Assembly: GCF_035751725.1 (NCBI RefSeq) | Contig: NZ_CP142104.1 | Coordinates: forward strand, 4,092,001-4,156,000 | Direction: 5' to 3' | From: Pseudomonas frederiksbergensis | GTDB taxonomy: Bacteria; Pseudomonadota; Gammaproteobacteria; Pseudomonadales; Pseudomonadaceae | Length of the DNA: 64,000 nucleotides | Shown: positions 18,511-28,793 of the stretch, piece after piece | Position numbering within the stretch: the first letter of the stretch is position 1 | How the letters are laid out: each line of letters begins with the position of its first letter | Notes under the pieces: model-generated | The model's database searches: none | What the model saw: only the letters and a program-made list of their open reading frames with translations | What the model was told of the DNA's origin: nothing | Program-made: the position numbers and the translations under genes

Positions 18511-20565
18511 TCAAACCAACCCCAGCCCCGTCAGTAACAGGTCGATCGCCTTGATCCCCACGAACGGCACCGCGATCCCGCCCAGGCCGTAGATCAGCAG
18601 GTTGCGGCGCAGCAAGGCCGCAGCGCTCGCTGCCTGCACCCGCACGCCGCGCAGGGCCAGGGGGATCAACACGACGATGATCAAGGCGTTGAAGACGATG
18701 GCCGACAGGATTGCGCTCTGCGGGCTCTGCAGTTGCATGATGTTCAACACGCCCAACTGCGGATAGATCGAGGCGAACAGTGCCGGCAGGATCGCGAAGT
18801 ATTTGGCGATGTCATTGGCAATCGAGAACGTGGTCAGCGCGCCACGGGTGACCAGCAATTCCTTGCCGATCTGTACCACATCCAGCAGCTTGGTCGGATC
18901 GCTGTCGAGGTCGACCATGTTGGCCGCCTCCCGCGCGGCCTGGGTGCCGTCGTTCATCGCCATGCCCACATCGGCCTGGGCCAGGGCCGGAGCGTCGTTG
19001 GCGCCGTCGCCGCACATGGCGACGAGCCGGCCATCGTTCTGCTCATGGCGAATGCGCGCCAGTTTTTTCTCCGGCGTGGCCTCGGCCAACACATCATCCA
19101 CGCCCGCTTCGGCGGCAATCGCGGCGGCGGTCAGCGGGTTATCGCCCGTGACCATGACCGTGCGAATCCCCAGCTTGCGCAACTCGGCGAAGCGCTCGCG
19201 GATGCCGGGCTTGACCACATCCTTGAGGTGAATGGCGCCAAGCAATTTGCCGTCGACGCAGACCAGCAACGGCGTGCCGCCGCTCTGGGCGATCTTGTCG
19301 ACTTCCCGCGCCAATGCGGCGGGCAGCCCATCACGGGGCAAACCGATGAAACTCAACAGTGAATCCACCGCGCCCTTGCGATAAACCCGTCCTTGATAAT
19401 CCACGCCGGACAAGCGGGTTTCAGCACTGAACGGCACGGCTGTCAGCAACTCAGCGGCGGGCTCAGCCTGCGGATGCAACCCACGCAGATATTCGACGAT
19501 GGACTTGCCCTCGGCCGTGTCGTCGGCCAGCGAGGCAAACAAGGCGCCTTCAGCCAACTCCTTGGCGCTCACGCCTGCAGCGGCGTAGACCGCGGCGCAG
19601 CGGCGGTTGCCGAAGGTGATGGTGCCGGTCTTGTCCAACATCAGCACGTGTACATCCCCCGCCGCCTCCACGGCGCGGCCGGACTTGGCGATCACGTTCA
19701 GGCGTACCAGGCGGTCCATCCCGGCGATGCCGATGGCCGACAGCAAGCCGCCGATGGTGGTGGGAATCAACGTCACCAACAGCGCCACCAGGAACACCAG
19801 CGGCAAGCTGCCGTTGGCGAAATGGGCGAACGGCTGCAACGTCACCACCACCAGCAGGAAGATCAGCGTCAGGCCAATCAACAGGATATCCAGCGCCACT
19901 TCGTTCGGGGTCTTCTGGCGCTTGGCGCCTTCGACCAAGGCAATCATGCGGTCCAGGGTAGACTCGCCGGGATTGCTGGTGATGCGCACCAGCAGCCAGT
20001 CGGAAACGAGCCGCGTGTTGCCGGTGACCGCCGAGCGATCGCCGCCGGACTCACGGATGACCGGCGCCGATTCCCCGGTGATCGCCGCTTCGTTGACCGC
20101 CGCGATGCCTTCGATCACTTCGCCGTCCCCAGGGATCATCTCCCCCGCCGCGACCCGCACCACATCGCCTTTGCGCAGGCGAGTAGCAGGGATCACCTCA
20201 AAACCGTCCGCCGTCTGGCGGCGGGCGCTCAAGCCTTCGCTGCCAGCCTTGAGGCTGTCGGCACGGGCCTTGCCGCGCCCTTCGGCCAAGGCTTCGGCGA
20301 AATTGGCGAATAACACGGTGAACCACAGCCACAGGGCGATCTGCGCGGCCACGAACGTCGGCACGGCGCTGTCGGGAACCAGGCACAGCACGGTGGTGAG
20401 GATCGCGGTGAGTTCCACCACCAGCATCACCGGCGCGCGGTGCAATTGGCGTGGGTCCAGCTTAACGAACGCTTGCACCAGCGCTGGCCGCCACAGCGCC
20501 GACAGATTGGTTTTGGCTTGCTCCGGCGCCTTGGCGACGACGGTCTTGCTCATTGGCATGTTCAT
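18511..20565 (-). CDS. kdpB: Potassium-transporting P-type ATPase subunit KdpB
   Basis: A 684-residue P-type ATPase (class IA). The phosphorylation motif is [13 protein letters not shown], the actuator loop is [14 protein letters not shown], and the hinge is [20 protein letters not shown]. Membrane helices are near residues 45-85, 225-280 and 585-680. It hydrolyses ATP to drive K+ uptake through KdpA. The chosen ATG at 20565 lies 7 bases after GAGGA; an adjacent ATG at 20568 and a TTG at 20571 are also possible. Its stop is 47 bases before kdpC, and its start is 10 bases after the kdpA stop. Confidence 0.96.
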   Translation of the reverse strand: MNMPMSKTVVAKAPEQAKTNLSALWRPALVQAFVKLDPRQLHRAPVMLVVELTAILTTVLCLVPDSAVPTFVAAQIALWLWFTVLFANFAEALAEGRGKARADSLKAGSEGLSARRQTADGFEVIPATRLRKGDVVRVAAGEMIPGDGEVIEGIAAVNEAAITGESAPVIRESGGDRSAVTGNTRLVSDWLLVRITSNPGESTLDRMIALVEGAKRQKTPNEVALDILLIGLTLIFLLVVVTLQPFAHFANGSLPLVFLVALLVTLIPTTIGGLLSAIGIAGMDRLVRLNVIAKSGRAVEAAGDVHVLMLDKTGTITFGNRRCAAVYAAAGVSAKELAEGALFASLADDTAEGKSIVEYLRGLHPQAEPAAELLTAVPFSAETRLSGVDYQGRVYRKGAVDSLLSFIGLPRDGLPAALAREVDKIAQSGGTPLLVCVDGKLLGAIHLKDVVKPGIRERFAELRKLGIRTVMVTGDNPLTAAAIAAEAGVDDVLAEATPEKKLARIRHEQNDGRLVAMCGDGANDAPALAQADVGMAMNDGTQAAREAANMVDLDSDPTKLLDVVQIGKELLVTRGALTTFSIANDIAKYFAILPALFASIYPQLGVLNIMQLQSPQSAILSAIVFNALIIVVLIPLALRGVRVQAASAAALLRRNLLIYGLGGIAVPFVGIKAIDLLLTGLGLV

Positions 20566-20575
20566 CATCAAATCC

Positions 20576-22270
20576 TCAGAAACCCAGGCTCAAGTGTTCA
20601 GCAATCGGACCCAGGGCCAGGGTTGGCAGGAAGGTCAGGCCGCCCACCAACAAGATGGTCACCGTCAGCAAGGTCACGAACAGCGGGCCATGGGTGGGGA
20701 AACTGTTCTGGCCGATGGGTGCGGGCTTTTTCATCGCGAGGCTGCCGGCCAACGCCAATACCGGCAGGATGTAGCCGAAACGACCAATCAGCATGCCCAG
20801 GCCCAGCATCAAGTTATGGAATGACGTGTTGGCACCAAAACCGGCGAACGCCGACCCGTTGTTGGCTCCCGCCGAGGTATAGGCGTAGAGCAACTGGCTG
20901 AAACCGTGGGGCCCGGGGTTGCTCACCGCCGCCGCAGGGCCGGGCAGGCTTGCGGCGATGGCACCCAGCACCAGGACGCTGACGGGCATCACCAGCAATG
21001 TCACCACCAGCAATTGCACTTCCCGGGCGCCGAGCTTCTTGCCCAGGTATTCCGGCGTGCGACCGATCATCAATCCAGCCAGGAACACCGCGATCAACAC
21101 GTTCAACAACATCCCGTAGAGCCCTGCGCCGACGCCGCCGAAGATCACCTCGCCGACCATCATATTCATCAGCGCCACCATGCCGCCAAGGGGGTTGAGG
21201 CTGTCGTGCATGGCGTTGACCGAGCCGTTGGACGCCGCCGTGGTCGTCACCGACCAGAGCACCGATGCGGTGGTGCCGAAGCGCGCCTCCTTGCCTTCCA
21301 GCGGCGCGGCTTGTTCAACGGCAGCGTCGTTGAGGGCCGGATTGGGCTGGTATTCGGCCCAAAGCGATGTCGCACCGCCGATGAGGAACAAGGCAAGCAT
21401 GCAGGCAATGATCGCCCGGCTCTGGCGCAGGTCCTTGACGTAATGGCCGAAGGTAAACACCAACGCCGCCGGGATCAGAATGATCGACGCCACTTCGAAC
21501 AGATTGCTCCACGCCGTCGGGTTCTCGAACGGATGCGCCGAGTTGACGCCGAAGAAGCCGCCGCCATTGGTGCCCAATTGCTTGATCGCAATCTGGCTGG
21601 CCGCCGGCCCCAGAGGGATTACCTGATCAACGCCCTGCATCGTTACGCCATGGACGTAATGCGCCAAGGTCTGCGGCACGCCCTGCCACACCAGGAACAG
21701 CGCCAACACCAGGCACAGCGGCAACAATCCGTAGAGCGTCGCACGAGTCAGGTCGACCCAGAAATTGCCCAGGGTCGCGGCGGACTTGCGCCCGATCCCG
21801 CGACACAGCACCACCAGCACGGCCAGGCCGGTGGCAGCGCTGACGAAGTTCTGCACCGTCAAGCCGATCATCTGGCTCAAGTAACTGAGGGACGCTTCAC
21901 CGCTGTAGGACTGCCAGTTGGTATTGGTCATGAAACTGACCGCCGTATTGAAGGCCTGGGTCCATTCCATCCCGGGCAGGTTTTCAGTGTTGAGCGGCAA
22001 GTGCCCCTGTAACAGCAGCACCGTGAACAACAACGCAAAACCGGCGAGATTGAATGCGAGCAAGGCCAGGGTGTACTTCTGCCAGCTCTGCTCGGTGGTC
22101 GGATCGACGCCAGCTACCTTGTAACAACCGCGCTCTACAGGACCAAGGATAGGAGACAGCCAAGTACGCTGGCCTTCCATCACCCGATAATAGAAACGCC
22201 CCAGGAACGGCGCCGGAATCAGCACCAACGCGAAGAAGCCGAGGATCAGCCCGTAGTCATAACCGTGCAT
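20576..22270 (-). CDS. kdpA: Potassium-transporting ATPase subunit KdpA
   Basis: A 564-residue K+ channel-like subunit with about ten membrane helices, starting [20 protein letters not shown]. The four selectivity-filter-type loops are [45 protein letters not shown] and [15 protein letters not shown]. It binds and conducts potassium at micromolar affinity. It starts 8 bases after the stop of kdpF; the frame remains open upstream but crosses kdpF and the promoter region, so the 564-residue form is the gene. Confidence 0.96.
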   Translation of the reverse strand: MHGYDYGLILGFFALVLIPAPFLGRFYYRVMEGQRTWLSPILGPVERGCYKVAGVDPTTEQSWQKYTLALLAFNLAGFALLFTVLLLQGHLPLNTENLPGMEWTQAFNTAVSFMTNTNWQSYSGEASLSYLSQMIGLTVQNFVSAATGLAVLVVLCRGIGRKSAATLGNFWVDLTRATLYGLLPLCLVLALFLVWQGVPQTLAHYVHGVTMQGVDQVIPLGPAASQIAIKQLGTNGGGFFGVNSAHPFENPTAWSNLFEVASIILIPAALVFTFGHYVKDLRQSRAIIACMLALFLIGGATSLWAEYQPNPALNDAAVEQAAPLEGKEARFGTTASVLWSVTTTAASNGSVNAMHDSLNPLGGMVALMNMMVGEVIFGGVGAGLYGMLLNVLIAVFLAGLMIGRTPEYLGKKLGAREVQLLVVTLLVMPVSVLVLGAIAASLPGPAAAVSNPGPHGFSQLLYAYTSAGANNGSAFAGFGANTSFHNLMLGLGMLIGRFGYILPVLALAGSLAMKKPAPIGQNSFPTHGPLFVTLLTVTILLVGGLTFLPTLALGPIAEHLSLGF

Positions 22271-22278
22271 AGCCGCTC

Positions 22279-22368
22279 CTAACCCCGGTCCGCGCGCAAC
22301 AGCGCAACCAACAGATAAATGAACAGCGCCGCTGCCAGCAGCAGCGACACCCCGTCCAGAACACTCAT
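22279..22368 (-). CDS. kdpF: KdpF, small membrane subunit of the K+ ATPase
   Basis: A 29-residue single-helix peptide, [20 protein letters not shown] followed by VALLRADRG. The length, the hydrophobic core and the basic end are typical of KdpF, which stabilises the Kdp complex. GGAGAAATCCC precedes the ATG. It lies 8 bases upstream of kdpA and is the first gene of the operon. Confidence 0.9.
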   Translation of the reverse strand: MSVLDGVSLLLAAALFIYLLVALLRADRG

Positions 22369-22456
22369 GGGATTTCTCCGTGGTACGGCGTCGTGCCGTG
22401 TGTGGGGGGATTGTCGGTAGGGAGGGTGTAAAGGTGCGAGATCGAGGGTTGGGGTG

Positions 22457-22480
22457 GGGGATAAAGAAAATGTAAATAAT
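22457..22480 (-). promoter_or_regulatory. Candidate KdpE-responsive T-rich promoter element
   Basis: About 90-110 bases before kdpF the minus strand reads ATTATTTACATTTTCTTTAT followed by CCCC, an AT-rich T-stretch in otherwise GC-rich DNA. KdpE binds a T-rich element followed by C-rich DNA upstream of kdpFABC in E. coli, so this is the best candidate here. A further CTTTACACCCTCCC lies closer to the gene. No core promoter could be fixed. Confidence 0.3.
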
Positions 22481-22508
22481 CAGGTGGCGGTCGTCGGAGC
22501 CCGCTATG

Positions 22509-22545
22509 TACGAGCCTGCTCGCGAAGGAGCCCTCGCAGGCTTCA
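22509..22545. repeat. REP-type palindrome
   Basis: ACGAGCCTGCTCGCGAAGG paired imperfectly with CCCTCGCAGGCTTC. It is the GAGCCTGCTCGCGAAGG class common in fluorescent pseudomonads and lies in the 332-base gap between the divergent kdp operon and the permease gene. Apart from this repeat and the promoter-like T-rich tract, I see no gene in that gap. Confidence 0.55.
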
Positions 22546-22700
22546 ACGCTCCGAACTGGGGCACAAACCCTGCCCATCCAGCGGCGAACATCCCCGATAC
22601 GACACGATTCCACCCTTTACGACCGCCGAAACCATACTGGCACGTCCACTGCACTGCCCCTCCCCCAGCGCTTTTGCTACTTATCGAGGGGGAGCCACCG

Positions 22701-24065
22701 ATGAACACACAACTCAAACCCACCCTGGGCACCCTGCACCTCTGGGGCATTGCCGTGGGCCTGGTAATTTCCGGCGAATACTTCGGCTGGAGCTACGGCT
22801 GGGGCGTGGCCGGCACACTGGGCTTTCTGGTGACATCGTTCATGGTGGCGGCCATGTACACCTGTTTCATCTTCAGCTTCACCGAACTGACTACCGCCAT
22901 TCCCCACGCCGGCGGGCCGTTTGCCTATAGCCGTCGGGCCTTTGGCGAGAAAGGCGGGTTGATTGCCGGGTTGGCGACGTTGATCGAATTCGTTTTCGCC
23001 CCGCCCGCTATCGCACTCGCCATCGGCGCCTACCTGAACGTGCAATTCCCCGCCCTCGACCCAAAACACGCCGCCGTCGGTGCCTACATCGTGTTCATGG
23101 GCCTGAATATTCTCGGCGTGAAACTGGCCGCGACTTTCGAACTGGTCGTCTGTGTACTCGCCGTCGCCGAGCTGCTGGTGTTCATGGGCGTGGTCGCGCC
23201 CGCCTTCAGCTTCAGCAGTTTCGCCCTGAACGGCTGGGCCGGCTCGGACGTCTTCGGCGCACCGGCCATCGCCGGGATGTTCGCGGCCATCCCCTTCGCG
23301 ATCTGGTTCTTCCTCGCCATCGAAGGCGCGGCCATGGCCGCCGAAGAAGCCAAGGACCCAAAACGTACGATCCCCAAGGCCTACATCAGCGGCATCCTGA
23401 CGTTGGTGTTCCTGGCCATGGGCGTAATGTTCTTCGCCGGCGGCGTTGGTGATTGGCGCACCCTGTCCAATATCAACGACCCGCTGCCACAAGCCATGAA
23501 AACCGTGGTCGGCGAAAGCTCCGGCTGGCTGCACATGCTTGTCTGGATCGGCCTGTTCGGCCTGGTCGCAAGCTTCCACGGCATCATCCTCGGCTACTCG
23601 CGCCAGTTTTTCGCCCTGGCCCGCGCCGGCTACCTGCCCGCCTCCCTGGCCAAACTGTCACGCTTCCAGACCCCGCACCGGGCGATCATCGCCGGCGGAC
23701 TGATCGGCATCGCCGCCATCTACAGCGACGGCCTGATCAACCTCGGCGGCATGACCCTCACCGCCGCGATGATCACCATGGCCGTGTTCGGCGCCATCGT
23801 CATGTACATCATGAGCATGCTCAGCCTGTTCAAGTTGCGCAAAACCGAGCCCAACCTGGAGCGCACCTTCCGCGCGCCGGGCTACCCGATCGTGCCGGGG
23901 ATCGCCTTGGCCCTGGCGGTGGTGTGCCTGGTGGCGATGGCCTGGTTCAATGCACTGATCGGACTGATCTTCCTGGGGTTCATGGCGGTGGGTTTCGTGT
24001 ACTTCGTCATGACCGCTCAGTTGCGTGCAGATGCGCCGGCTGATGCGATGTTGACCGGGCTATAA
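22701..24065 (+). CDS. eat: Ethanolamine permease-type APC transporter
   Basis: A 454-residue transporter with about 12 membrane helices of the amino acid-polyamine-organocation superfamily. The start [20 protein letters not shown] contains the helix-1 break GLVISG, followed by [15 protein letters not shown] in helix 3 and [20 protein letters not shown] in the conserved loop after helix 6. These match the ethanolamine permease (Eat) family. In many pseudomonads eat sits next to eutBC, but these are not in this window. The ATG follows GAGGGGGAGCCACCG. Substrate by family inference only. Confidence 0.82.
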   Translation: MNTQLKPTLGTLHLWGIAVGLVISGEYFGWSYGWGVAGTLGFLVTSFMVAAMYTCFIFSFTELTTAIPHAGGPFAYSRRAFGEKGGLIAGLATLIEFVFAPPAIALAIGAYLNVQFPALDPKHAAVGAYIVFMGLNILGVKLAATFELVVCVLAVAELLVFMGVVAPAFSFSSFALNGWAGSDVFGAPAIAGMFAAIPFAIWFFLAIEGAAMAAEEAKDPKRTIPKAYISGILTLVFLAMGVMFFAGGVGDWRTLSNINDPLPQAMKTVVGESSGWLHMLVWIGLFGLVASFHGIILGYSRQFFALARAGYLPASLAKLSRFQTPHRAIIAGGLIGIAAIYSDGLINLGGMTLTAAMITMAVFGAIVMYIMSMLSLFKLRKTEPNLERTFRAPGYPIVPGIALALAVVCLVAMAWFNALIGLIFLGFMAVGFVYFVMTAQLRADAPADAMLTGL

Positions 24066-24184
24066 CGTGGACATGGCATAACCGGCGTAGTATGGAACCA
24101 CTGCGAACAGTCTTCGCTCATAAGTGGTAGGGGCAATGGCCAGCGAAAGACTCGCCTGGCCAAGGCCCCCTCAAGGAGAGCCCT

Positions 24185-24352
24185 ATGCCCTGGTATGCCT
24201 GGTTAATCCTGATCGTCGCCATCGGCTCGATCGTGGGTGGTTTGATGCTGCTGCGCGACACCGCGAACAAGGTGGAATTGACGGATGAGCAGCGCAAGCG
24301 TGTTGCAGAGCGCAATGCGGAAATGGATGCGAAGGAAGCCAAGGATCGCTGA
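24185..24352 (+). CDS. DUF2897-like small membrane protein
   Basis: A 55-residue protein: MPWYAWLILIVAIGSIVGGL is a membrane helix, then MLLRDTANKVELTDEQ and a charged helical tail ending EAKDR. This layout fits the DUF2897 family of pseudomonads. CAAGGAGAGCCCT precedes the ATG, a strong ribosome site. The N-out or N-in orientation and function are unknown. Confidence 0.75.
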   Translation: MPWYAWLILIVAIGSIVGGLMLLRDTANKVELTDEQRKRVAERNAEMDAKEAKDR

Positions 24353-24361
24353 CCCGCTTTT

Positions 24362-24391
24362 GGTGGCGAGGGAGCTAGCTCCCTCGCCATA
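24362..24391. terminator. Perfect REP palindrome between convergent genes
   Basis: A perfect 24-base palindrome (arms GGCGAGGGAGCT and AGCTCCCTCGCC) flanked by TGGT and ATAAGAG. It lies between the ends of the DUF2897-like and DUF1989 genes. As RNA it forms a 12-bp stem from either strand; REP element and likely bidirectional terminator. Confidence 0.65.
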
Positions 24392-24410
24392 AGAGCGGCG
24401 CGCCCTGGCT

Positions 24411-25265
24411 CTACTGTTTCTCCCAATCCGCCTTGGCAATATGCAACCCATGCAGCCCCTTATAGGCTGCCCGCTCAGGCTGACTCCAGCCCTGCAACAA
24501 CGAATCCTCCAACCGATAGATTTCCACCCCTAGCGGACGACAAACGCTAAGAGGATCCTGCGCCTCCGGCCCCCACATCGCCAGCGACAAATCACCACCG
24601 GGGCACGTCGATAACGCACACAACAGATCGATCTCAGCAAAGAACTCTAGATAATCGCCCTTCTGCGCCGGACACGCCTTCATGAAGTACATATCGTCAT
24701 GGTTCAGCCCGGTGCATTGGAAGATATTCAGCACATCATGCACATCGAACTCGGTCAAACCATAAGGCAACACCGCGCGGGTCAGGTTCGAGTGGCAATG
24801 ATGATGGAAATCCTCACCGGTCAGCATCTTGTTTACGTAGGGATCACACCGTGTACCCAGCAGATCATGCAAACGCCCGCCGTGCTCGTCGATGCCATAG
24901 TCGGCGAGACTGTCATCGGTAATCGTCACCAACGGTCGCAGAAATGGCAGATTCGACCAAAGCCGATCGTAGATGCTGACATGAGCGCCCTGAAGCTGGC
25001 GCGTGCGCGCGGCCCAAAGACGCTCTCGTGGGTCATGGGCATTCCAGACGTTGAAATCTCCTACCTGCGGGCCGACCGGCGTGGTTACGCGAAAGACATG
25101 CCCCGCCGGCACTTGCCAGGCGCGGCCAGTGCGGATGGGTACTTCGAACTGCTCGATCAGCGTGCGCTTGTCCTGTTCGGCGCGGATTCGATCGTAGAAC
25201 GGCTTGTCCACTTGGAGCGCGGAACCTTTGCTGACTTGGTAGGCGGCTGGGTAGTCTTTGTACAT
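24411..25265 (-). CDS. DUF1989 / urea carboxylase-associated family protein
   Basis: A 284-residue cytosolic protein of the DUF1989 family (urea amidolyase-associated proteins). Family features are VPAGHVFRVTTPVGPQVGDF, LLGTRCDPYVN, DFHHHCHSNLTRA, PYGLTEFDVHDVLNIFQCTG and CALSTCPGGDLSLAMWGPEA. The Cys and His residues in RCDPY, HHHCHSN and STCPGGD could form a metal site. Homologues act in urea, guanidine or amine-degradation clusters, but here the only partner is the GntR gene 16 bases upstream, so the substrate is open. AAGGATCC precedes the ATG. Confidence 0.85.
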   Translation of the reverse strand: MYKDYPAAYQVSKGSALQVDKPFYDRIRAEQDKRTLIEQFEVPIRTGRAWQVPAGHVFRVTTPVGPQVGDFNVWNAHDPRERLWAARTRQLQGAHVSIYDRLWSNLPFLRPLVTITDDSLADYGIDEHGGRLHDLLGTRCDPYVNKMLTGEDFHHHCHSNLTRAVLPYGLTEFDVHDVLNIFQCTGLNHDDMYFMKACPAQKGDYLEFFAEIDLLCALSTCPGGDLSLAMWGPEAQDPLSVCRPLGVEIYRLEDSLLQGWSQPERAAYKGLHGLHIAKADWEKQ

Positions 25266-25281
25266 GGCGCGGATCCTTTGA

Positions 25282-25935
25282 TCAGTGAGGGTTGGCGGAT
25301 GTCAGCAGATGCAACAGCAACTGTTCGGAATCGTCGAGATAACGGCTCATGCCTTCGTGGGCCGCTTGCCTGTTGCCTTCAGCCAACCAGTCATGAATTT
25401 GCCGGTCACGGGCGAGCCACGGCGCCTGGAAACGCGCGTCATCGGGAGCTGAACAAAACACCAACCGAAGCTGTGCGACCACGCTGGTGAAGAACTCATC
25501 GAGCAGAGGACTGCGCATCAATCCCACGACATGCTGGTGGAATGCCAAGCCGTGAGTCCCTACGGCGCGCCAATCTTCGCGCTCCCGTGCAAGCTCAGCG
25601 GCTTCAAGGGCTTCGAGCATACGGTCGGACTGGTACTCGCTCAGCGGTTTGCTGCTGAGAATCGCCTGTAACTCCAAGGTACGACGGACCTTGAACAGAT
25701 CCCGGACATCATCGACACCCAACCGGCGAACCATCACCCCTTTGTTACGCACGTAACGGGTCAACCCTTCCTGGCCCAAACGATGCAACGCTTCACGAAT
25801 GGTATTGCGCGAAGCGTTGTAGGCTGAGACCAGGTTGTTTTCGACGAGCGCCATGCCTGGGATCAGGCGGCCACCGATGATATCGGCGCGTAGCTCAAGC
25901 GTGATCTGATCGGCCAAGGAAAGAGCATTGGTCAT
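25282..25935 (-). CDS. GntR family transcriptional regulator (FCD domain)
   Basis: A 217-residue regulator. Residues 1-72 are the GntR winged helix, with LRADIIGGRLIPGMALVENNL and the recognition helix NASRNTIREALHRLGQEGL. Residues about 80-212 are an all-helical FCD ligand domain; candidate metal or ligand histidines are in FHQHVVGLM and DRQIHDWL. It is encoded 16 bases upstream of the DUF1989 gene, so it probably controls that gene and itself. A perfect palindrome lies 16 bases before its start codon. The ligand is unknown. Confidence 0.9.
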   Translation of the reverse strand: MTNALSLADQITLELRADIIGGRLIPGMALVENNLVSAYNASRNTIREALHRLGQEGLTRYVRNKGVMVRRLGVDDVRDLFKVRRTLELQAILSSKPLSEYQSDRMLEALEAAELAREREDWRAVGTHGLAFHQHVVGLMRSPLLDEFFTSVVAQLRLVFCSAPDDARFQAPWLARDRQIHDWLAEGNRQAAHEGMSRYLDDSEQLLLHLLTSANPH

Positions 25936-25950
25936 TGAGGGGGGCCCTTA

Positions 25951-25965
25951 GATTGTTGAACAATC
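25951..25965. promoter_or_regulatory. Palindromic operator candidate for the GntR regulator
   Basis: GATTGTTGAACAATC is a perfect 15-base palindrome with one central base. It is 16 bases upstream of the GntR start codon, where binding would block initiation. Its size and TTGTT/AACAA arms are consistent with operators of FCD-type GntR proteins. Autoregulation is inferred. Confidence 0.6.
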
Positions 25966-26034
25966 GCTAACATCCTGATAATCACTTTCCATGCCAATGC
26001 CGGGCTTCCCAGCGGATTGCTTCCGCCAGATAGC

Positions 26035-26060
26035 AAAAAGGCCAGTCAACTCGACCGGCC
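26035..26060 (-). terminator. Rho-independent terminator after the comEA-like gene
   Basis: On the minus strand GGCCGGTC and GACTGGCC form an 8-bp stem (one G-U pair) with loop GAGTT, followed by TTTTTGC. It is 18 bases past the stop codon. Confidence 0.75.
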
Positions 26061-26077
26061 CTCCCTTCAATCACTCA

Positions 26078-26413
26078 TCAATTCACTTCCAACTTGTCAC
26101 GGTTCCTGTCGAGAATCGCCTTTCCGATCCCTTTGACCTCCAGCAACTCGTCCACCGAAGAGAACGGCCCATTACTCTCCCGATACGCAACAATCGCGTC
26201 TGCTTTACCCTTGCCAATCCCTGACAGCTCGCGCTGCAGCGTCGCAGCATCCGCCCCGTTCAGATCCACCTTGGCACTTTGCGTTTGGACCGACTGTTCC
26301 ACCGATTGTGGTGCGGCCATTGTCCCTGGCTTGGCCGCTGGCGCCGCGATAACAGCAATCGAGGCGCTGGTGAGAAAGGCAAAAATCAGAGAGTAGAAAT
26401 AGCCTGTACGCAT
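26078..26413 (-). CDS. ComEA-like helix-hairpin-helix protein
   Basis: A 111-residue exported protein. Residues 1-24 are a signal peptide (FYSLIFAFLTSASIAVIAAPA), then a low-complexity Ala/Pro/Gln linker (to about 48), then two helix-hairpin-helix motifs: VDLNGADAATLQRELSGIGK and SSVDELLEVKGIGKAILD. This is the ComEA DNA-binding domain, used in DNA uptake in competent bacteria; the role in Pseudomonas is not known. It follows wbpM on the same strand, as in P. aeruginosa. GGAGCGTC precedes the ATG. Confidence 0.88.
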   Translation of the reverse strand: MRTGYFYSLIFAFLTSASIAVIAAPAAKPGTMAAPQSVEQSVQTQSAKVDLNGADAATLQRELSGIGKGKADAIVAYRESNGPFSSVDELLEVKGIGKAILDRNRDKLEVN

Positions 26414-26527
26414 AAATGACGCTCCATGACATCGTTGAGAGAGAAGCAGCTTTTCCGAAGCTGCTTCTCAAACTTAGGCGATCATCAAGGGGTGTCAAAA
26501 GTGTGTACGTTACGAGGTGTGTAACAA

Positions 26528-28522
26528 TCAGGGTTCAAGGCGACGTTGCTGGTAGACCCAATCGACAATTTCACCGTCGGGGGTATAGCCATGGACAGTT
26601 TCGCGTAACAGCTGACGCACCCGTGCGTAATCGTCGCTCTCAACGGCATTGAGCAGCTCACCGAGCTTGGACTTCAGCGTATCCCAAGGCAGATGATCCT
26701 CGTTCGCCGTCATGATCATGGGATGCTCGGTTGCGGCAACGTTATCGCCAATCAGCAGTTCCTCGTACAGCTTCTCACCAGGCCGCAGACCGGTGAATTC
26801 TATGGAAATGTCACCCTGGGGATTACGCTCGGAACGAATGCTCAGGCCCGATAGATGAATCATCTTTTCCGCCAGCTCGACGATTTTCACCGGCTCGCCC
26901 ATGTCCAATACGAACACATCCCCGCCCTGCCCCATGGAGCCAGCCTGGATCACCAACTGCGCGGCTTCGGGAATGGTCATGAAGTAACGGGTGATTTTTG
27001 GATGCGTGACGGTCAGCGGACCGCCGGACTTGATCTGGCTGTGGAATAAAGGGATTACCGAACCCGAGGAACCCAACACGTTGCCGAAACGAACCATGGT
27101 GAACCGGGTTTTATTGACCCGCGACACGTTGGCCTTATCGCCAAACAACACAGGCGCGATCTCACGACTCAAAGCTTGAAGCGTCAACTCGGCTAAACGC
27201 TTGGTACTGCCCATGACGTTTGTTGGGCGCACCGCCTTGTCTGTAGAGATCAGCACAAAGTTGGAAACCCCGGACTGCAAGGCAGCCTGAGCGGTGTTCA
27301 GCGTGCCGATGACATTGTTCAACACACCTTCGGCGATGTTGTGTTCCACCATTGGCACGTGTTTATACGCTGCCGCGTGGTAGACGGTTTCCACCTTCCA
27401 GGTTTTCATTACATCCAGCAATTTATCCGGATGGCGGATAGAACCCAGAATCGGCAACAATTTCACCGAAGCAGACTCTCGATCAACACGCTGCTCCAAC
27501 TCGGACAGGATGCTGTAGAGGTTGAACTCGCTGTGGTCGAACAGCAGAAGCGTGGTTGGCCCCAGCGAGAAGATCTGCCGACACAACTCCGAACCGATCG
27601 ATCCGCCCGCCCCGGTTACCAATACCGTCTTGCCCTTGATACAACGTTCAAGCAAGTCAGGCTGGGCAGGTACGGCGTCACGACCAAGCAAGTCGGCGAT
27701 ATCCACTTCCTGGATATCGTCCACTTTTACCCGGCCGCTGGCGAGGTCTGTGAAATTGGGAACGCTTCGAATGTGTAAGGGGAAACGCTCGAGCATCGAG
27801 AGAATTTCCCTACGACGGGCGCGGGTGGAGGACGGCAGCGCCAAGAGAATTTCTTGAGCGCCGGTTTCATCGATCATTTGCTGGATGTGCTTGGGCTTGT
27901 AGACCTGTAGTCCTGAAATCGATCGATCCGCAATGCTTGCATCGTCATCAATGAACGCGACCGGGCGCATCACCTTACCCAGGCGCAAGGCGGCGACAAG
28001 CTGATTCCCCGCCACACCGGCGCCATAGACCGCGACTTTCGTCAGGCCGTCGTCGCGATTGGTAAATGGTATGTGCTGTCCGCCGGTGAACCAATCCCCC
28101 ATAAAGTATTGGCGCATGCACAGGCGCAACCCACCGATGATGACCATGCTCAGCCACCAGTAGTTGAAAATGATGGATCGAGGGACAACAGTCTGATGAT
28201 TGCTGTACCAGAAAACGACGACTGCCAGGAGGAGCGCAGAAAGGCTGACCGCCTTGATGATCGCAATCAACGCATCGTTTCCAAAATAACGCATGACGGC
28301 CCGATACATGCCAAAACGGATAAACAACGGAATGGCAATCAACGGAGCGCTGAAGAACAACCATGGATGCGTCCTGACCGGCTCTGTAACGTCCTCGACC
28401 CCCAGGCGAACGACGAATGATCCCCATAGCGAAATCCACACCAGAAAAACATCCATGACCACCTGAATAAGGCGTTTTTTCTGGCGAGGCATTCCCAGCA
28501 GGAAAACTCGTAATCTATCCAT
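26528..28522 (-). CDS. wbpM: Nucleotide-sugar 4,6-dehydratase, WbpM/CapD family
   Basis: A 664-residue membrane-bound short-chain dehydrogenase. Four membrane helices lie in residues about 15-130, a CoA-binding/Rossmann-like domain at about 145-270 (VYGAGVAGNQLVAAL), and the catalytic Rossmann domain from about 290 with VTGAGGSIGSELCRQIF. The active-site region is VLISTDKAVRPTNVMGSTKR, where the usual tyrosine of YxxxK is Met, as in WbpM/FlaA1. It converts UDP-GlcNAc to the 4-keto-6-deoxy sugar needed for O-antigen sugars such as QuiNAc or FucNAc. It marks one border of the O-antigen locus. Confidence 0.92.
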   Translation of the reverse strand: MDRLRVFLLGMPRQKKRLIQVVMDVFLVWISLWGSFVVRLGVEDVTEPVRTHPWLFFSAPLIAIPLFIRFGMYRAVMRYFGNDALIAIIKAVSLSALLLAVVVFWYSNHQTVVPRSIIFNYWWLSMVIIGGLRLCMRQYFMGDWFTGGQHIPFTNRDDGLTKVAVYGAGVAGNQLVAALRLGKVMRPVAFIDDDASIADRSISGLQVYKPKHIQQMIDETGAQEILLALPSSTRARRREILSMLERFPLHIRSVPNFTDLASGRVKVDDIQEVDIADLLGRDAVPAQPDLLERCIKGKTVLVTGAGGSIGSELCRQIFSLGPTTLLLFDHSEFNLYSILSELEQRVDRESASVKLLPILGSIRHPDKLLDVMKTWKVETVYHAAAYKHVPMVEHNIAEGVLNNVIGTLNTAQAALQSGVSNFVLISTDKAVRPTNVMGSTKRLAELTLQALSREIAPVLFGDKANVSRVNKTRFTMVRFGNVLGSSGSVIPLFHSQIKSGGPLTVTHPKITRYFMTIPEAAQLVIQAGSMGQGGDVFVLDMGEPVKIVELAEKMIHLSGLSIRSERNPQGDISIEFTGLRPGEKLYEELLIGDNVAATEHPMIMTANEDHLPWDTLKSKLGELLNAVESDDYARVRQLLRETVHGYTPDGEIVDWVYQQRRLEP

Positions 28523-28793
28523 TCCGTCCGTCCATCATAATTTAGTTACTCCAACCCAGCGGTTACACAACAGTTTAACCTGATATCTGACACACGCATC
28601 CATAGCTTAAGGGCCTACAAATACCGAACGGTTGGCCAAAAGCTGTATTAAAGCTCCAAAAAGGTGGAGATTGAACCCGTCAGGCAGATAAAATGCCCGC
28701 CCTGCACGCCTCCGTTTTTCGCTCTACGACGACCGAGCGACATCAGCAGGCCAGCCGTTTTTTGTTCACTACCAAACTCAGACGCGAGGACGC

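Noticed and set aside
9112..24391. CRISPR-like spaced repeats suggested by recurring GGCGAGGGA and GAGCCTGCTCGCG motifs
   Set aside because: The copies are dispersed, palindromic and not regularly spaced; they are REP elements.
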